A stretch of DNA of 64,000 bases. Origin: Nocardia harenae NBRC 108248. Lineage in GTDB: Bacteria; Actinomycetota; Actinomycetes; Mycobacteriales; Mycobacteriaceae. The translations under genes and the position numbers were made by a program. Numbering within the stretch: the first letter of the stretch is position 1; the number at the start of each line of letters is the position of its first letter. The notes beneath the pieces are model-generated. The model had not been told where the DNA came from. It ran no database searches and saw only the letters and a list, made by a program, of their open reading frames with translations. The stretch is taken from assembly GCF_001612885.1 (NCBI RefSeq), contig NZ_BDBH01000004.1, forward strand, positions 682,001-746,000, read 5' to 3'. Below, piece after piece: positions 17,026 to 24,521 of the stretch.

Positions 17026-17460
17026 ATGACGATCAGTGCGATAACTCTCGGCGTACGCGATTTGCAGCACTCGCTGCGGTTCTACCGGGACGGCCTCGGG
17101 CTGCCCTTCCCCGGCATCATCGGCACCGAATTCACCGGCGACGCGGAGAATCCGGGCGGCAGCACGGCCATGCTGACGCTCGGCAACGGCCTGATCCTCT
17201 CGCTGTACGGCCGTGACGACCTGGCGAAGGACGCGGGCGTCGCCCCGGACCGGGTAACCGGGTCCGGGGTGAGCCTCGGCTGGTTCGTCGAGTCCGGGGG
17301 CGAGGTCGACGACATTCTCCAGCGGGCCGCCGCGGCGGGCGCGACCATGGTGCGGGCGCCGCTGCAGCGGCCATGGGGCATCTACGCCGGGTACTTCGGC
17401 GACCCCGACCGGCACCTCTGGGAGGTCGTGCACTTCCTGTCGGGCAGCGCGCCGGGCTGA
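17026..17460 (+). CDS. VOC-superfamily (glyoxalase/dioxygenase-like) protein
   Basis: A 144-residue single-domain protein with the paired beta-alpha-beta-beta-beta modules of the vicinal-oxygen-chelate fold: ITLGVRDLQHSLRFYRDGLGL at the N-terminus and YFGDPDRHLWEVVHF at the C-terminus. The conserved Glu of WEVV is present, so metal binding is plausible, but the substrate is not predictable; relatives include antibiotic-binding and isomerase proteins. An ATG at 17008 would add six residues. The 250 bp upstream contain no recognisable gene. It is convergent with helR. Confidence 0.8.
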   Translation: MTISAITLGVRDLQHSLRFYRDGLGLPFPGIIGTEFTGDAENPGGSTAMLTLGNGLILSLYGRDDLAKDAGVAPDRVTGSGVSLGWFVESGGEVDDILQRAAAAGATMVRAPLQRPWGIYAGYFGDPDRHLWEVVHFLSGSAPG

Positions 17461-17550
17461 GCGGCCCGTGCCGCTTGCCGCCGGCGGCACTGGCAGCACC
17501 CGGTCGGCGCCGTCCTTCGCCGACCTCGCGTACGTTCGCGAGGTTCGCGA

Positions 17551-19734
17551 TCACTCCGAACCGTGTTCCGGCAGCGGTTCCAGCCCGCGCAGCGCGGGCG
17601 GGAGCTCGCCGCGGTGCAGCACACCGAGCCGCTGGGTGGCGCGGGTGAGCGCGACGTAGAGCTCGGCGGCGCCGCGCGGGCCGTCGGCCAGGATCGCCTC
17701 CGGCTCCACCACCAGCACCGCGTCGTACTCCAGCCCCTTGGTCGCCGCGGCGGGGACCGCGCCGGTCACCCACCGCGGCCCGATCACCACCGCGGTACCC
17801 GGCTGCCCTGCCTCCGCCCGCACGAATTCCTGCACCGCCCCGGCGATCTCGTCCTCGGTGACCCGCCGGGACCAGGGCCGGACCCCGGAGGAGCGCACCG
17901 ACTCCGGCGGGCGCACCGCGGGCGCGAACTCGGCGAGTACCGCCGCCGCGACCCCCATGATCTCGGCCGGGGTCCGGTAGTTCACCGTCAGCGACCGGTA
18001 TAGCCAGCGCCCCGGCACGTACCGGTCCAGCGCGGCGCCCCAGCTCCGGGCCCCGGCCGGGGAGCGGCGCTGCGCCAGATCGCCGACGATGGTGAAGGAG
18101 TGGCTCGGGCAGCGCCGCATGAGCACCCGCCAGTCCATGTCCGAGAGCTCCTGCGCCTCGTCCACCACCACGTGCCGGTAGGTCCAGTCCCGATCGGCGG
18201 CGGCGCGCTCGGCCAGGTCACGGGTGTCGCGCTCGACGAAGCGCTCGGCCAGGTCGGCGCCGTAGAGCAGGTCGGTGGCGAAGAGGTGGTCCTCGTCGTC
18301 CATGGAGTCCTCCCGGCTCACCAGGATGTCGAGGACGCCCGCGGCGTAGGTTGCCTCGGCGCGCTCCGCCCGCTCGGCCGCGCCGTCGGCGGGGTGCACC
18401 GGGCCGAGCAGGTCGGTGAGCTCGTCCAGCAGCGGCACGTCGGAGACGGTCCAGGCGGTGCCGTCGGCGCGCAGCAGCGCGGGGTCGGCGCCGGCCGCGG
18501 CCAGCCGCTCCGGCGACTCGTAGAGCGCGGCGAGCAGCTGCGGCGGGGTCAGCAGCGGCCACAGCTCGTCGAGGGCGGCGGTGAAAGCAGGCAGCTCGGC
18601 CAGTTCGGTGGTCAGGTCCTCCCGCAGGTTCGCCCAGGCCTCGCGGTCGTCGCGGGTGAGCCAGCCGCGGCCGACCCTGGCCGCGGCCCGCTCGCTGAGC
18701 ACGTAGCTCACGATCTCGGTGAAGACCGCGCGCGCCTCGTTGTGCGGGCGCCCGCTCTCCCGCGCCTCTTGCCTGGCCCACTCCGCGGTCTCGGCGTCGA
18801 GCCGGACCGTGACATCGCTCAGCTCGAGCTCGATCGGCCGCTCCGGCAGCCGCTGCCGGTCGGCGACGGCGGCGGCCAGCACCTCCAGGATGTCGAGCGA
18901 GCCCTTGACCCGAGCCGCCGCCGGGGTGTCCTCGGCGGTGACGCGCAGCCCGGGTACCAGGTCGCCGGTGGTCGTGAACACCACGTTGGTCTCGCCCAGC
19001 GAGGGCAGCACCCGCCCGATATGCCGCAGGAAGGCCGGGTTCGGGCCGACCACGAGCACCCCGTTGCGCTCCATCTGCTCGCGCTGGGTGTAGAGCAGGT
19101 AGGCGACCCGGTGCAGCGCGACAACGGTCTTGCCGGTGCCGGGACCGCCCTCGATCACCAGCACCCCGGAGTGCGCGAGCCGGATGATCTCGTCCTGCTC
19201 GGCCTGGATGGTCGCGACGATGTCGCGCATGCCGTCGCCGCGCGGCGCGTTCACCGCCGCCAGCAGCGCCGCGTCCCCGCCCTCGCCCGCACCGGGGCGG
19301 CCGAGCACCTCGTCGGTGAAGGCGGTGACGGCGCGGCCGCGGGTGTGGAACTGCCGCCTGCGGCGCATGTGCTCCGGGTGCGCGGCGGTGGCCACGTAGA
19401 ACGGCCGCGCCGCCGGCGCCCGCCAGTCCAGCAGCAGTGGCTCGAATTCGTTGCGCTCGTCGAACAATCCGATGCGGCCGATGTAGGACCGCTCGCCGGA
19501 CGCGGCGTCGAGCCGCCCGAAGCACAGCCCGTTGTCCGCGACGTTCAGCCGCCCGATCTCGCGGCCGAGCGCGCGCACCTCGGCATCGCGCTCCAGTGCG
19601 GAATCGCCCTCCGCCCGCAGCGCCGCGGCGTGGCGCTCGCGGGCCTGGGTGCGCTCCGCGTCCAGCCGGACGTAGAGCCCGGCGACGTACCCCTGCTCGC
19701 CGCGCAGCTCCGCGTCGTACCCGTCGGCAGTCAT
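17551..19734 (-). CDS. helR: HelR, helicase-like RNA-polymerase recycling/rifamycin-protection protein
   Basis: A 727-residue superfamily 1 ATPase of the HelD/HelR group. Walker A GGPGTGKT lies at about residues 196-203, DEAQELSDMDW is the Walker B/motif II region, VNYRTPAEI is a later helicase motif and VALTRATQ is motif VI. The N-terminal GYVAGLYVRLDAER helical hairpin matches the arm that enters the polymerase. HelR proteins bind RNA polymerase, displace rifamycins and rescue stalled enzyme. The ATG at 19734 was chosen because a longer frame would run through the RAE palindrome 62 bp upstream. The RAE strongly supports HelR rather than a general HelD or UvrD. Induction by rifamycins is expected. 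Confidence 0.92.
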   Translation of the reverse strand: MTADGYDAELRGEQGYVAGLYVRLDAERTQARERHAAALRAEGDSALERDAEVRALGREIGRLNVADNGLCFGRLDAASGERSYIGRIGLFDERNEFEPLLLDWRAPAARPFYVATAAHPEHMRRRRQFHTRGRAVTAFTDEVLGRPGAGEGGDAALLAAVNAPRGDGMRDIVATIQAEQDEIIRLAHSGVLVIEGGPGTGKTVVALHRVAYLLYTQREQMERNGVLVVGPNPAFLRHIGRVLPSLGETNVVFTTTGDLVPGLRVTAEDTPAAARVKGSLDILEVLAAAVADRQRLPERPIELELSDVTVRLDAETAEWARQEARESGRPHNEARAVFTEIVSYVLSERAAARVGRGWLTRDDREAWANLREDLTTELAELPAFTAALDELWPLLTPPQLLAALYESPERLAAAGADPALLRADGTAWTVSDVPLLDELTDLLGPVHPADGAAERAERAEATYAAGVLDILVSREDSMDDEDHLFATDLLYGADLAERFVERDTRDLAERAAADRDWTYRHVVVDEAQELSDMDWRVLMRRCPSHSFTIVGDLAQRRSPAGARSWGAALDRYVPGRWLYRSLTVNYRTPAEIMGVAAAVLAEFAPAVRPPESVRSSGVRPWSRRVTEDEIAGAVQEFVRAEAGQPGTAVVIGPRWVTGAVPAAATKGLEYDAVLVVEPEAILADGPRGAAELYVALTRATQRLGVLHRGELPPALRGLEPLPEHGSE

Positions 19735-19779
19735 GCCCCTCACTTCCCGCGTTTCCGCAGCTTCCGGCTCCGGCGGGCT

Positions 19780-19787
19780 ATTCTGCG
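19780..19787 (-). promoter_or_regulatory. Probable -10 element of helR (CGCAGAAT)
   Basis: Minus-strand CGCAGAAT lies 13 nt downstream of the central CTTGCGGCAAG of the RAE. The identical octamer occurs at the identical distance at the rox RAE. CAGAAT is one base from TAnnnT, and TTGCGG within the RAE would be a -35 at a 19-bp spacing. Confidence 0.55.
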
Positions 19788-19795
19788 GGAAGACC

Positions 19796-19814
19796 GGGGC
19801 CTTGCCGCAAGCCC
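19796..19814 (-). promoter_or_regulatory. Rifamycin-associated element (RAE) upstream of helR
   Basis: A 19-bp near-palindrome reading GGGCTTGCGGCAAGGCCCC on the minus strand: arms around a CGG centre with one mismatched pair. It matches the known RAE inverted repeat that precedes rifamycin-inactivating and helR genes in actinobacteria. It sits 62 bp upstream of the chosen helR ATG. Confidence 0.88.
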
Positions 19815-20064
19815 GGGGGGCCGCGATAGAATGAGCGCGGGAACGAGACGTGCGCATGCCCCCTTCCCTTCCCGACACCCCTTCGCCCCGGTCGATCTCG
19901 GCCGCGTACGGCGCAGTGCCGCCCGGCTGCGGGATCGGCTGGACGGGCTCGGCGTCCCGCAGACCAGGTCCGCATCGTGAGTCCCTACCGAGTCACGGCC
20001 CGGGGTTCGTCGGCATCCACACCGTTTGCTCTATGATTGCCAGACGCCGACGATCGGAGTGCTG

Positions 20065-21015
20065 ATGCCTGAGGTCGTGACCCCACACACCTATATTCGG
20101 GCCGAGGTCGATGGCAGATTCGCTGTCTTCCAGCAACGCGCCGGCGGGGAGGTGAACAAGTTCTACCTGATCTCCCGGCCGACTCCGACCGACGAGCAGC
20201 CGGTGGTGCGCATGAACCGCGACACCCTCTACGGTGGCGGTGTCATCGACACCGCGGGCGGAGCGCGGGTATTCGTTCCCGATCTTCCCGACGACCGGTA
20301 CCGGTCGCTGTTCGTGATCGACAACGACCACTACGTGATCGACATCCTGCACGAACCCGGCTGGCACGAGATCACCTCCCCCACCCGCTACTGCTGCGCG
20401 ATCCCGCGCGTCGAACTGCACGACCTGACCGACGACGAGGAGATCGCCCGGGTCGCGGACATGCTGCGCCGGTTCGAGATCGAGGCGAACAGTGCCCAGA
20501 ACTTCACGCCACCGGACTGGGACGTCGACTCCGTGTTCGCGCTGCGAGCCGAGTATGAGCAGCAATTCCGCACCCACACCCAGTACCCGTCGGGCTGGAT
20601 GGGACGACGAGGCGAGGTCGACGAAGCCACCCGTCACCTCGCGGTCGCCGGCGCGTGGGGGTTGTTCCCCGAGCACGAAGCGGTCTATATCAACTACACC
20701 GGTCCCGCCGACGCGTCCAAGGCGTACACCGCGACCTACGACGTGCCGCCCTGCGAGGCATTCTGGTCGATCGCCGTCTACGGCGACGACGCGTTCTTCC
20801 ACTCCGACAACGCCACCCTGAGCCCGGCCACCACCCACTTCAACGACGACGGCACCTTCACCGTCTACTTCGGCTCCGCCGACATCGTCGGGAACCGGCC
20901 GAATCGCCTCGACATCAGCGAGGGATGGAACTTCCTGTTCCGGATCTACCAACCCGCCGCGACCGTCCTCGAACGCGCCTACACCCTGCCCCAGGTCCGC
21001 GAATACACCCCCTGA
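20065..21015 (+). CDS. DUF1254/DUF1214-domain protein
   Basis: A 316-residue protein with an N-terminal DUF1254 region (VVRMNRDTLYGGGVIDT, then YRSLFVIDNDHYVIDI) and a C-terminal DUF1214 beta domain (FWSIAVYGDDAFF, then FTVYFGS and WNFLFRIYQPA). Proteins of this type are often exported in other bacteria, but no signal peptide is visible here. The ATG at 20065 has CGGAG 5 nt upstream. No enzymatic activity is established for the family. It is divergent from helR across a 330-bp gap that holds the RAE; whether it shares rifamycin control is unknown, as the RAE is about 250 bp away. Confidence 0.82.
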   Translation: MPEVVTPHTYIRAEVDGRFAVFQQRAGGEVNKFYLISRPTPTDEQPVVRMNRDTLYGGGVIDTAGGARVFVPDLPDDRYRSLFVIDNDHYVIDILHEPGWHEITSPTRYCCAIPRVELHDLTDDEEIARVADMLRRFEIEANSAQNFTPPDWDVDSVFALRAEYEQQFRTHTQYPSGWMGRRGEVDEATRHLAVAGAWGLFPEHEAVYINYTGPADASKAYTATYDVPPCEAFWSIAVYGDDAFFHSDNATLSPATTHFNDDGTFTVYFGSADIVGNRPNRLDISEGWNFLFRIYQPAATVLERAYTLPQVREYTP

Positions 21016-21075
21016 ACCAGACCCGGACACCTCCCGGCCAGTACGCGCGCTACCACGTGCTCGAGGACGGTGAGC

Positions 21076-22770
21076 TCACCCCTCGCGCAGGGCGTTCTCG
21101 ACCCGTTCGGTGGCGGCGGCGCTCCAGCCGGGCGGGTCGAGGATCTGCGCCCAGAGCTGGGCGGCCTCGGGGCCGTAGGTGTGGCCGAACCCGGCGGGGA
21201 CGTCGGCGGAGAAGACCATGTCCAGCGTCACCTGCCAGAACGTGACAGCCGGGAGCCAGCGCATGCCGGGGTCCACGTCGGGGCCGAGCGGCTCGCGCAG
21301 CCAGTCCGGGCGGTGCCAGAGCAGGTCGAAAGACCACCAGGTGATGGGGTCGCTGGCGTGCTGCCAGAAGACCAGCCGCGGGAACTCCCATCGCGCCGGC
21401 AGCGCGGTGTCGTCCGGGCGGGAGGCGAAGCGGAGGTGCGCGCCGCCGTCCACCACCGGCAGCCGCTCGGGTGAGCCGGGGTCGCGGTCCGCGGTGATCC
21501 GGCCCCACGGCTCGGCGAAGTTCGGGGTGCCGACCAGCAGCGCGCCGTCGGTGCGGGCCACCAGGTCCGGGCCGGAGGCGAAGGCGGCCTGCCCGCCGTA
21601 GGAGCCCAGGCTCTCGCCGAAGACCACGAGCTTCGGCCGCCGGTCATCGGGCCGCGCGGCCCACACCTCGTACACCGCCTCGAAGAGCGCCCGGCCCGCC
21701 ACCTGGGGAGTGTCGCGATCGGCGATGAAGGCCAGCGGGCTCGGCAGGAACGAATACTGCATGGCGGCGATGGCGGTGTCGCCACCCGACACGTACTCGA
21801 AGCTCGACGCCACATTGCCGTTCACCCAGCCGCGCCCGGTGGTGGTGACCACCGCGAGCACCCTGCGGTCGAAGCCGCCGGTGCGCTCCAGCTCGGCGAC
21901 GACGCGGTCCGCGATCCCGGCGATGGTGTCGGCGGATTCCCGGCCCGCGTACACCCGGATCGGGGTGCGGGCGGGGGCACCGGTGACCGCGGCGATCCGC
22001 TCCGCGCTCGGGCCGCCCGCCACGAAGGTGCGGCCCTCCTTGCCCAGCGAATCCCAGGGCTCGGCCGAGGCCGGCGAGCCGGAGCGTTCCGGGAGGAGGG
22101 GCTGCTCCACCCCCTCCGCGGTGGCCTTGTCGGCGAGCTTGGCCGACTCCTCGGCCGCCCCGAGCAGCCCGCGGTACAGCGCGCCGTTGAGCAGCACCAC
22201 CACGACCGCCACCACCAGCACCACCGCGCCGAGCTTCGCCACCGGCGCCGGGAGCCAGCGGCCGGCGAACCGGGTCAGCCCCGCGGTGGCGGCGCGCAGC
22301 CCGCGCCCGGCGGCGAGCAGCAGGACCGCGACGAGCACCGCGATCAGCAGTACCAGCAGGTAGAAGGAGCGCTCCACGCGCGCCACCCCGACCAGGTCGC
22401 GAATGATCTGCTGCCACCACGAGCCGAGCACCAGGAACAGCGGCACCAGGATCGCCGCCGCCCCGGCCAGCGCCGACCAGCCGATCCGCCTGGTGCGCGC
22501 CGACCACTCGGGTGCGACGCCGCAGCGCCGGATCACCCAGGCCACCAGCACGCCGATCCCGTACCCGGTGACCATGGACAGCCCCGTCGCCACGCCCTGC
22601 AGGTACCAGACCCGGGGCAGCAGCGACGGCGTCATGGACCAGACGAAGAACAGCAGCGCCCCGGCCAGCCCGACCGGGTGCGGGGCGCGCAGGAAACCGG
22701 GCCGGGGCGTTTCGGTATCCGGTGCGTCGACAGGGGGCGATTCGACGTCGGGTGAATCGGGCACGGCCAC
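21076..22770 (-). CDS. Membrane-anchored alpha/beta-hydrolase (two-domain, PF15420/PF10081 type)
   Basis: A 564-residue protein. After a Pro/Asp-rich cytosolic leader come about five membrane helices, including GLAGALLFFVWSMTPSLLPR and a pair around residues 130-200, followed by a soluble alpha/beta-hydrolase domain. The nucleophile elbow is VVFGESLGSYGG (GESLGS). Such proteins are widespread in mycolic-acid actinobacteria and presumed to be membrane esterases, with unknown substrate. The GTG at 22770 follows GGAAGG closely; the GTG two codons later has better spacing and is an equally good start. It is on the same strand as the Old Yellow Enzyme gene, 70 bp downstream of it, so read-through is possible. 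Confidence 0.85.
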   Translation of the reverse strand: MAVPDSPDVESPPVDAPDTETPRPGFLRAPHPVGLAGALLFFVWSMTPSLLPRVWYLQGVATGLSMVTGYGIGVLVAWVIRRCGVAPEWSARTRRIGWSALAGAAAILVPLFLVLGSWWQQIIRDLVGVARVERSFYLLVLLIAVLVAVLLLAAGRGLRAATAGLTRFAGRWLPAPVAKLGAVVLVVAVVVVLLNGALYRGLLGAAEESAKLADKATAEGVEQPLLPERSGSPASAEPWDSLGKEGRTFVAGGPSAERIAAVTGAPARTPIRVYAGRESADTIAGIADRVVAELERTGGFDRRVLAVVTTTGRGWVNGNVASSFEYVSGGDTAIAAMQYSFLPSPLAFIADRDTPQVAGRALFEAVYEVWAARPDDRRPKLVVFGESLGSYGGQAAFASGPDLVARTDGALLVGTPNFAEPWGRITADRDPGSPERLPVVDGGAHLRFASRPDDTALPARWEFPRLVFWQHASDPITWWSFDLLWHRPDWLREPLGPDVDPGMRWLPAVTFWQVTLDMVFSADVPAGFGHTYGPEAAQLWAQILDPPGWSAAATERVENALREG

Positions 22771-22840
22771 GTTCCTTCCGGGGCGCGACCGGCGGGGTCC
22801 TGGCACGATCGCGTGTGAGCAGGCTACACAGTCGCGGCGA

Positions 22841-23941
22841 TCACCGGCCGTTGGCGGGAGCCGGCGCCCCGGTGGCGGCGAACTCCGGGTAGTCGCTGTA
22901 GCCGCGGGCATCGCGGCCGTAGAGCAGCTCGTCGCGGATGGCGGCGAGCGGCAGCCCGTGCGAGATCCGGTGCACCAGATCGGGATTGGCGATCCAGGCG
23001 CGGCCGAAGGAGATCAGGTCGGCGTGCCCGGCGCGCAGCACCGCCTCCGCGCCTGCCGCGTCGGTGGGCGCGCGGTTCTCGCCGATATTGCCGATGAGCG
23101 TGCCGTGCCAGCGCGGCCGCAGATCGGCCAGCGCCCGGTAGCGGTCGTTGTCGGTGAGGTGCAGGTAGGCCAGTTCGCGCCGGTCCAGCTCGGCGACGAG
23201 GGCGCGGTAGAGCGGCGCCGGGTCGGCCTCGGCCATGTGGAACTGCGGATTGCCCGGGGAGAGCCGGATGGCGGTGCGGTGCGCGCCGATCGCCGCCGCG
23301 ACAGCGTCCACCACGGCGAGCGGGGCGCGCAGGCGGTTCGCGATCGAGCCGCCGTACTCGTCGGTGCGCAGGTTGGTGTTGTCGGCCAGGAACTGGTGCA
23401 GCAGATAGCTGTTCGCGCCGTGCAGCTCGACGCCGTCGAATCCGGCGGCGACGGCGTTGCGGGCGGCCGCGGCGAACTGCGCGGGCAGCGCGCGGATTTC
23501 GTCCCTGGTCAGCGCGGCGGGCACGATCGGCGCGGCCTTGCCGCCCGCGATGAGGTGCACCGGGTCCGGGTCGAGCACCGCCGACGGTCCGGCGGGGTGC
23601 GAGCCGTCGATCCGCCCGAGCGGGTGGTTCTTCCTGCCGCCGTGCATGAGCTGGGCGACGATCCGGCCGCCCCGTGCGTGCACGGCCGCGGTCACCGCTC
23701 GCCAGGCTGCCACGTGCGCGGGCGTCTGCAGGCCGGGGACCCAGGCCTCGCTCTGCCCGGTGGAGTGCGGCCAGATGCCCTCGGTGACGATGAGCCCGGC
23801 GGCGGCGCGCTGGGCGTAGAAGTCGGCGACGGCGGCGGTCGGCGAGCCGTCCGGGTGCGAGCGCAGCCGGGTCATCGGGGCGAGCACGACGCGGTTGGGC
23901 AGGGTCAGGTGGGCGGTGCGGTACTCGGTGAGCAGGTGCAT
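22841..23941 (-). CDS. Old Yellow Enzyme-family NADH:flavin oxidoreductase (NemA-like)
   Basis: A 366-residue FMN TIM-barrel enzyme that reduces activated C=C bonds of enals, enones, nitro compounds and nitrate esters. Motifs: NRVVLAPMTRLR at the N-terminus, QLMHGGRKNHP, the catalytic-site GVELHGANSYLLHQF, and LRTDEYGGSIANR. The phosphate-binding DLISFGRAWIANPDL is near the C-terminus. The promoter has a 19-bp spacer overlapping a MerR palindrome and its -10 ends 7 nt before the ATG, with no ribosome site, so the mRNA is probably leaderless. It is divergent from a MerR-family gene, suggesting induction by electrophilic or oxidising chemicals. Confidence 0.93.
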   Translation of the reverse strand: MHLLTEYRTAHLTLPNRVVLAPMTRLRSHPDGSPTAAVADFYAQRAAAGLIVTEGIWPHSTGQSEAWVPGLQTPAHVAAWRAVTAAVHARGGRIVAQLMHGGRKNHPLGRIDGSHPAGPSAVLDPDPVHLIAGGKAAPIVPAALTRDEIRALPAQFAAAARNAVAAGFDGVELHGANSYLLHQFLADNTNLRTDEYGGSIANRLRAPLAVVDAVAAAIGAHRTAIRLSPGNPQFHMAEADPAPLYRALVAELDRRELAYLHLTDNDRYRALADLRPRWHGTLIGNIGENRAPTDAAGAEAVLRAGHADLISFGRAWIANPDLVHRISHGLPLAAIRDELLYGRDARGYSDYPEFAATGAPAPANGR

Positions 23942-23948
23942 GTGCCGT

Positions 23949-23979
23949 ACGCTAGAACCTCACATGGATGTGAGGTCAA
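23949..23979 (-). promoter_or_regulatory. MerR-type 19-bp-spacer promoter with operator palindrome
   Basis: On the minus strand TTGACC (23979-23974) and TAGCGT (23954-23949) are separated by exactly 19 bp, the overlong spacing that MerR proteins correct by twisting DNA. Within the spacer and overlapping the -35 lies a perfect palindrome, ACCTCACAT GG ATGTGAGGT (23957-23976; 9-bp arms). It drives the Old Yellow Enzyme gene; the merR ribosome site AAGGAG lies just beyond it on the other strand. Confidence 0.85.
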
Positions 23980-23988
23980 GGAGCTGTG

Positions 23989-24354
23989 ATGCGGATCGGG
24001 GAGCTGGCCGCGCGCACCGGGGTCAGCGTGCGGTCGCTGCGCTACTACGAGGAGCGCGGGCTGCTGGCCGCCGAGCGCGGCTCCGGCGGGCAGCGCGAGT
24101 ACGACGAGGCCGCGGTGGCCAGGGTCGAGCGGATCCAGCGCATGTTCGCGGCCGGGTTGAACAGCGAGACCGTGGGCGAGCTGCTGCCCTGCGTCCACGA
24201 TGCCGACGGCACCCCGAACGCCGCCGCCACCCCGTTCCTGGTCGACAAGCTCACCGCGGAGCGCGAACGCATCGACCGCGCCCTGCGCGACCTGCACCAC
24301 ACCCGCGACGTCCTGGATGCCGTGCTGCGCGCCGCAGGCGGCGACCCCGCGTGA
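23989..24354 (+). CDS. MerR-family transcriptional regulator
   Basis: A 121-residue activator with the winged-helix motif MRIGELAARTGVSVRSLRYY at the start, an ERGLLAAER wing, and a C-terminal dimerisation coiled coil (residues about 80-115). There is a single Cys in ELLPCVHDADG and no CxxC or other clear metal-site pattern, so an organic or redox effector is more likely than a metal. The ATG after AAGGAG was preferred to the GTG codon just before it. Divergent from the Old Yellow Enzyme gene and separated by the palindrome in a 47-bp gap, it almost certainly controls that gene and itself. Confidence 0.92.
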   Translation: MRIGELAARTGVSVRSLRYYEERGLLAAERGSGGQREYDEAAVARVERIQRMFAAGLNSETVGELLPCVHDADGTPNAAATPFLVDKLTAERERIDRALRDLHHTRDVLDAVLRAAGGDPA

Positions 24355-24424
24355 GCGCCGAGCGCTACCCGGCCTTCGCCGCGCGTGCGGCCGCGGGGAG
24401 TGCGCCGCCCAGCGGGCCGCGAGC

Positions 24425-24521
24425 ACCGGATCGACGGCCTCCGCCGCCGGGCCACGGCCGGCCCGATGCCATCGCTGGGTCCGGTCACGATGGCGCGCTC
24501 ACCCTGCAGACGCAGATCCAC
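24425..24521 (-). pseudogene. Remnant of a short-chain dehydrogenase N-terminus
   Basis: From GTG 24521 the minus strand reads VDLRLQGERAIVTG, then PSDGIGPAVARR. This is the beginning of a classical SDR (the usual motif is VTGASDGIGxAVAxxL) with the Rossmann glycine pattern largely kept. After about 27 codons similarity is lost and no catalytic region follows before the merR gene. It overlaps the 3' end of the SARP gene by 23 bp, as an intact downstream operon gene would. Best read as the stump left by a deletion. Confidence 0.55.

Noticed and set aside
17465..17490. GCCGCCGGCGGC as a terminator between the VOC gene and helR
   Set aside because: The stem is short without a loop and is the kind of palindrome expected by chance at this GC content.
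18100..19980. A 626-codon plus-strand frame opposite helR
   Set aside because: Antisense to a convincing helicase-like protein and running through its RAE; no protein similarity.
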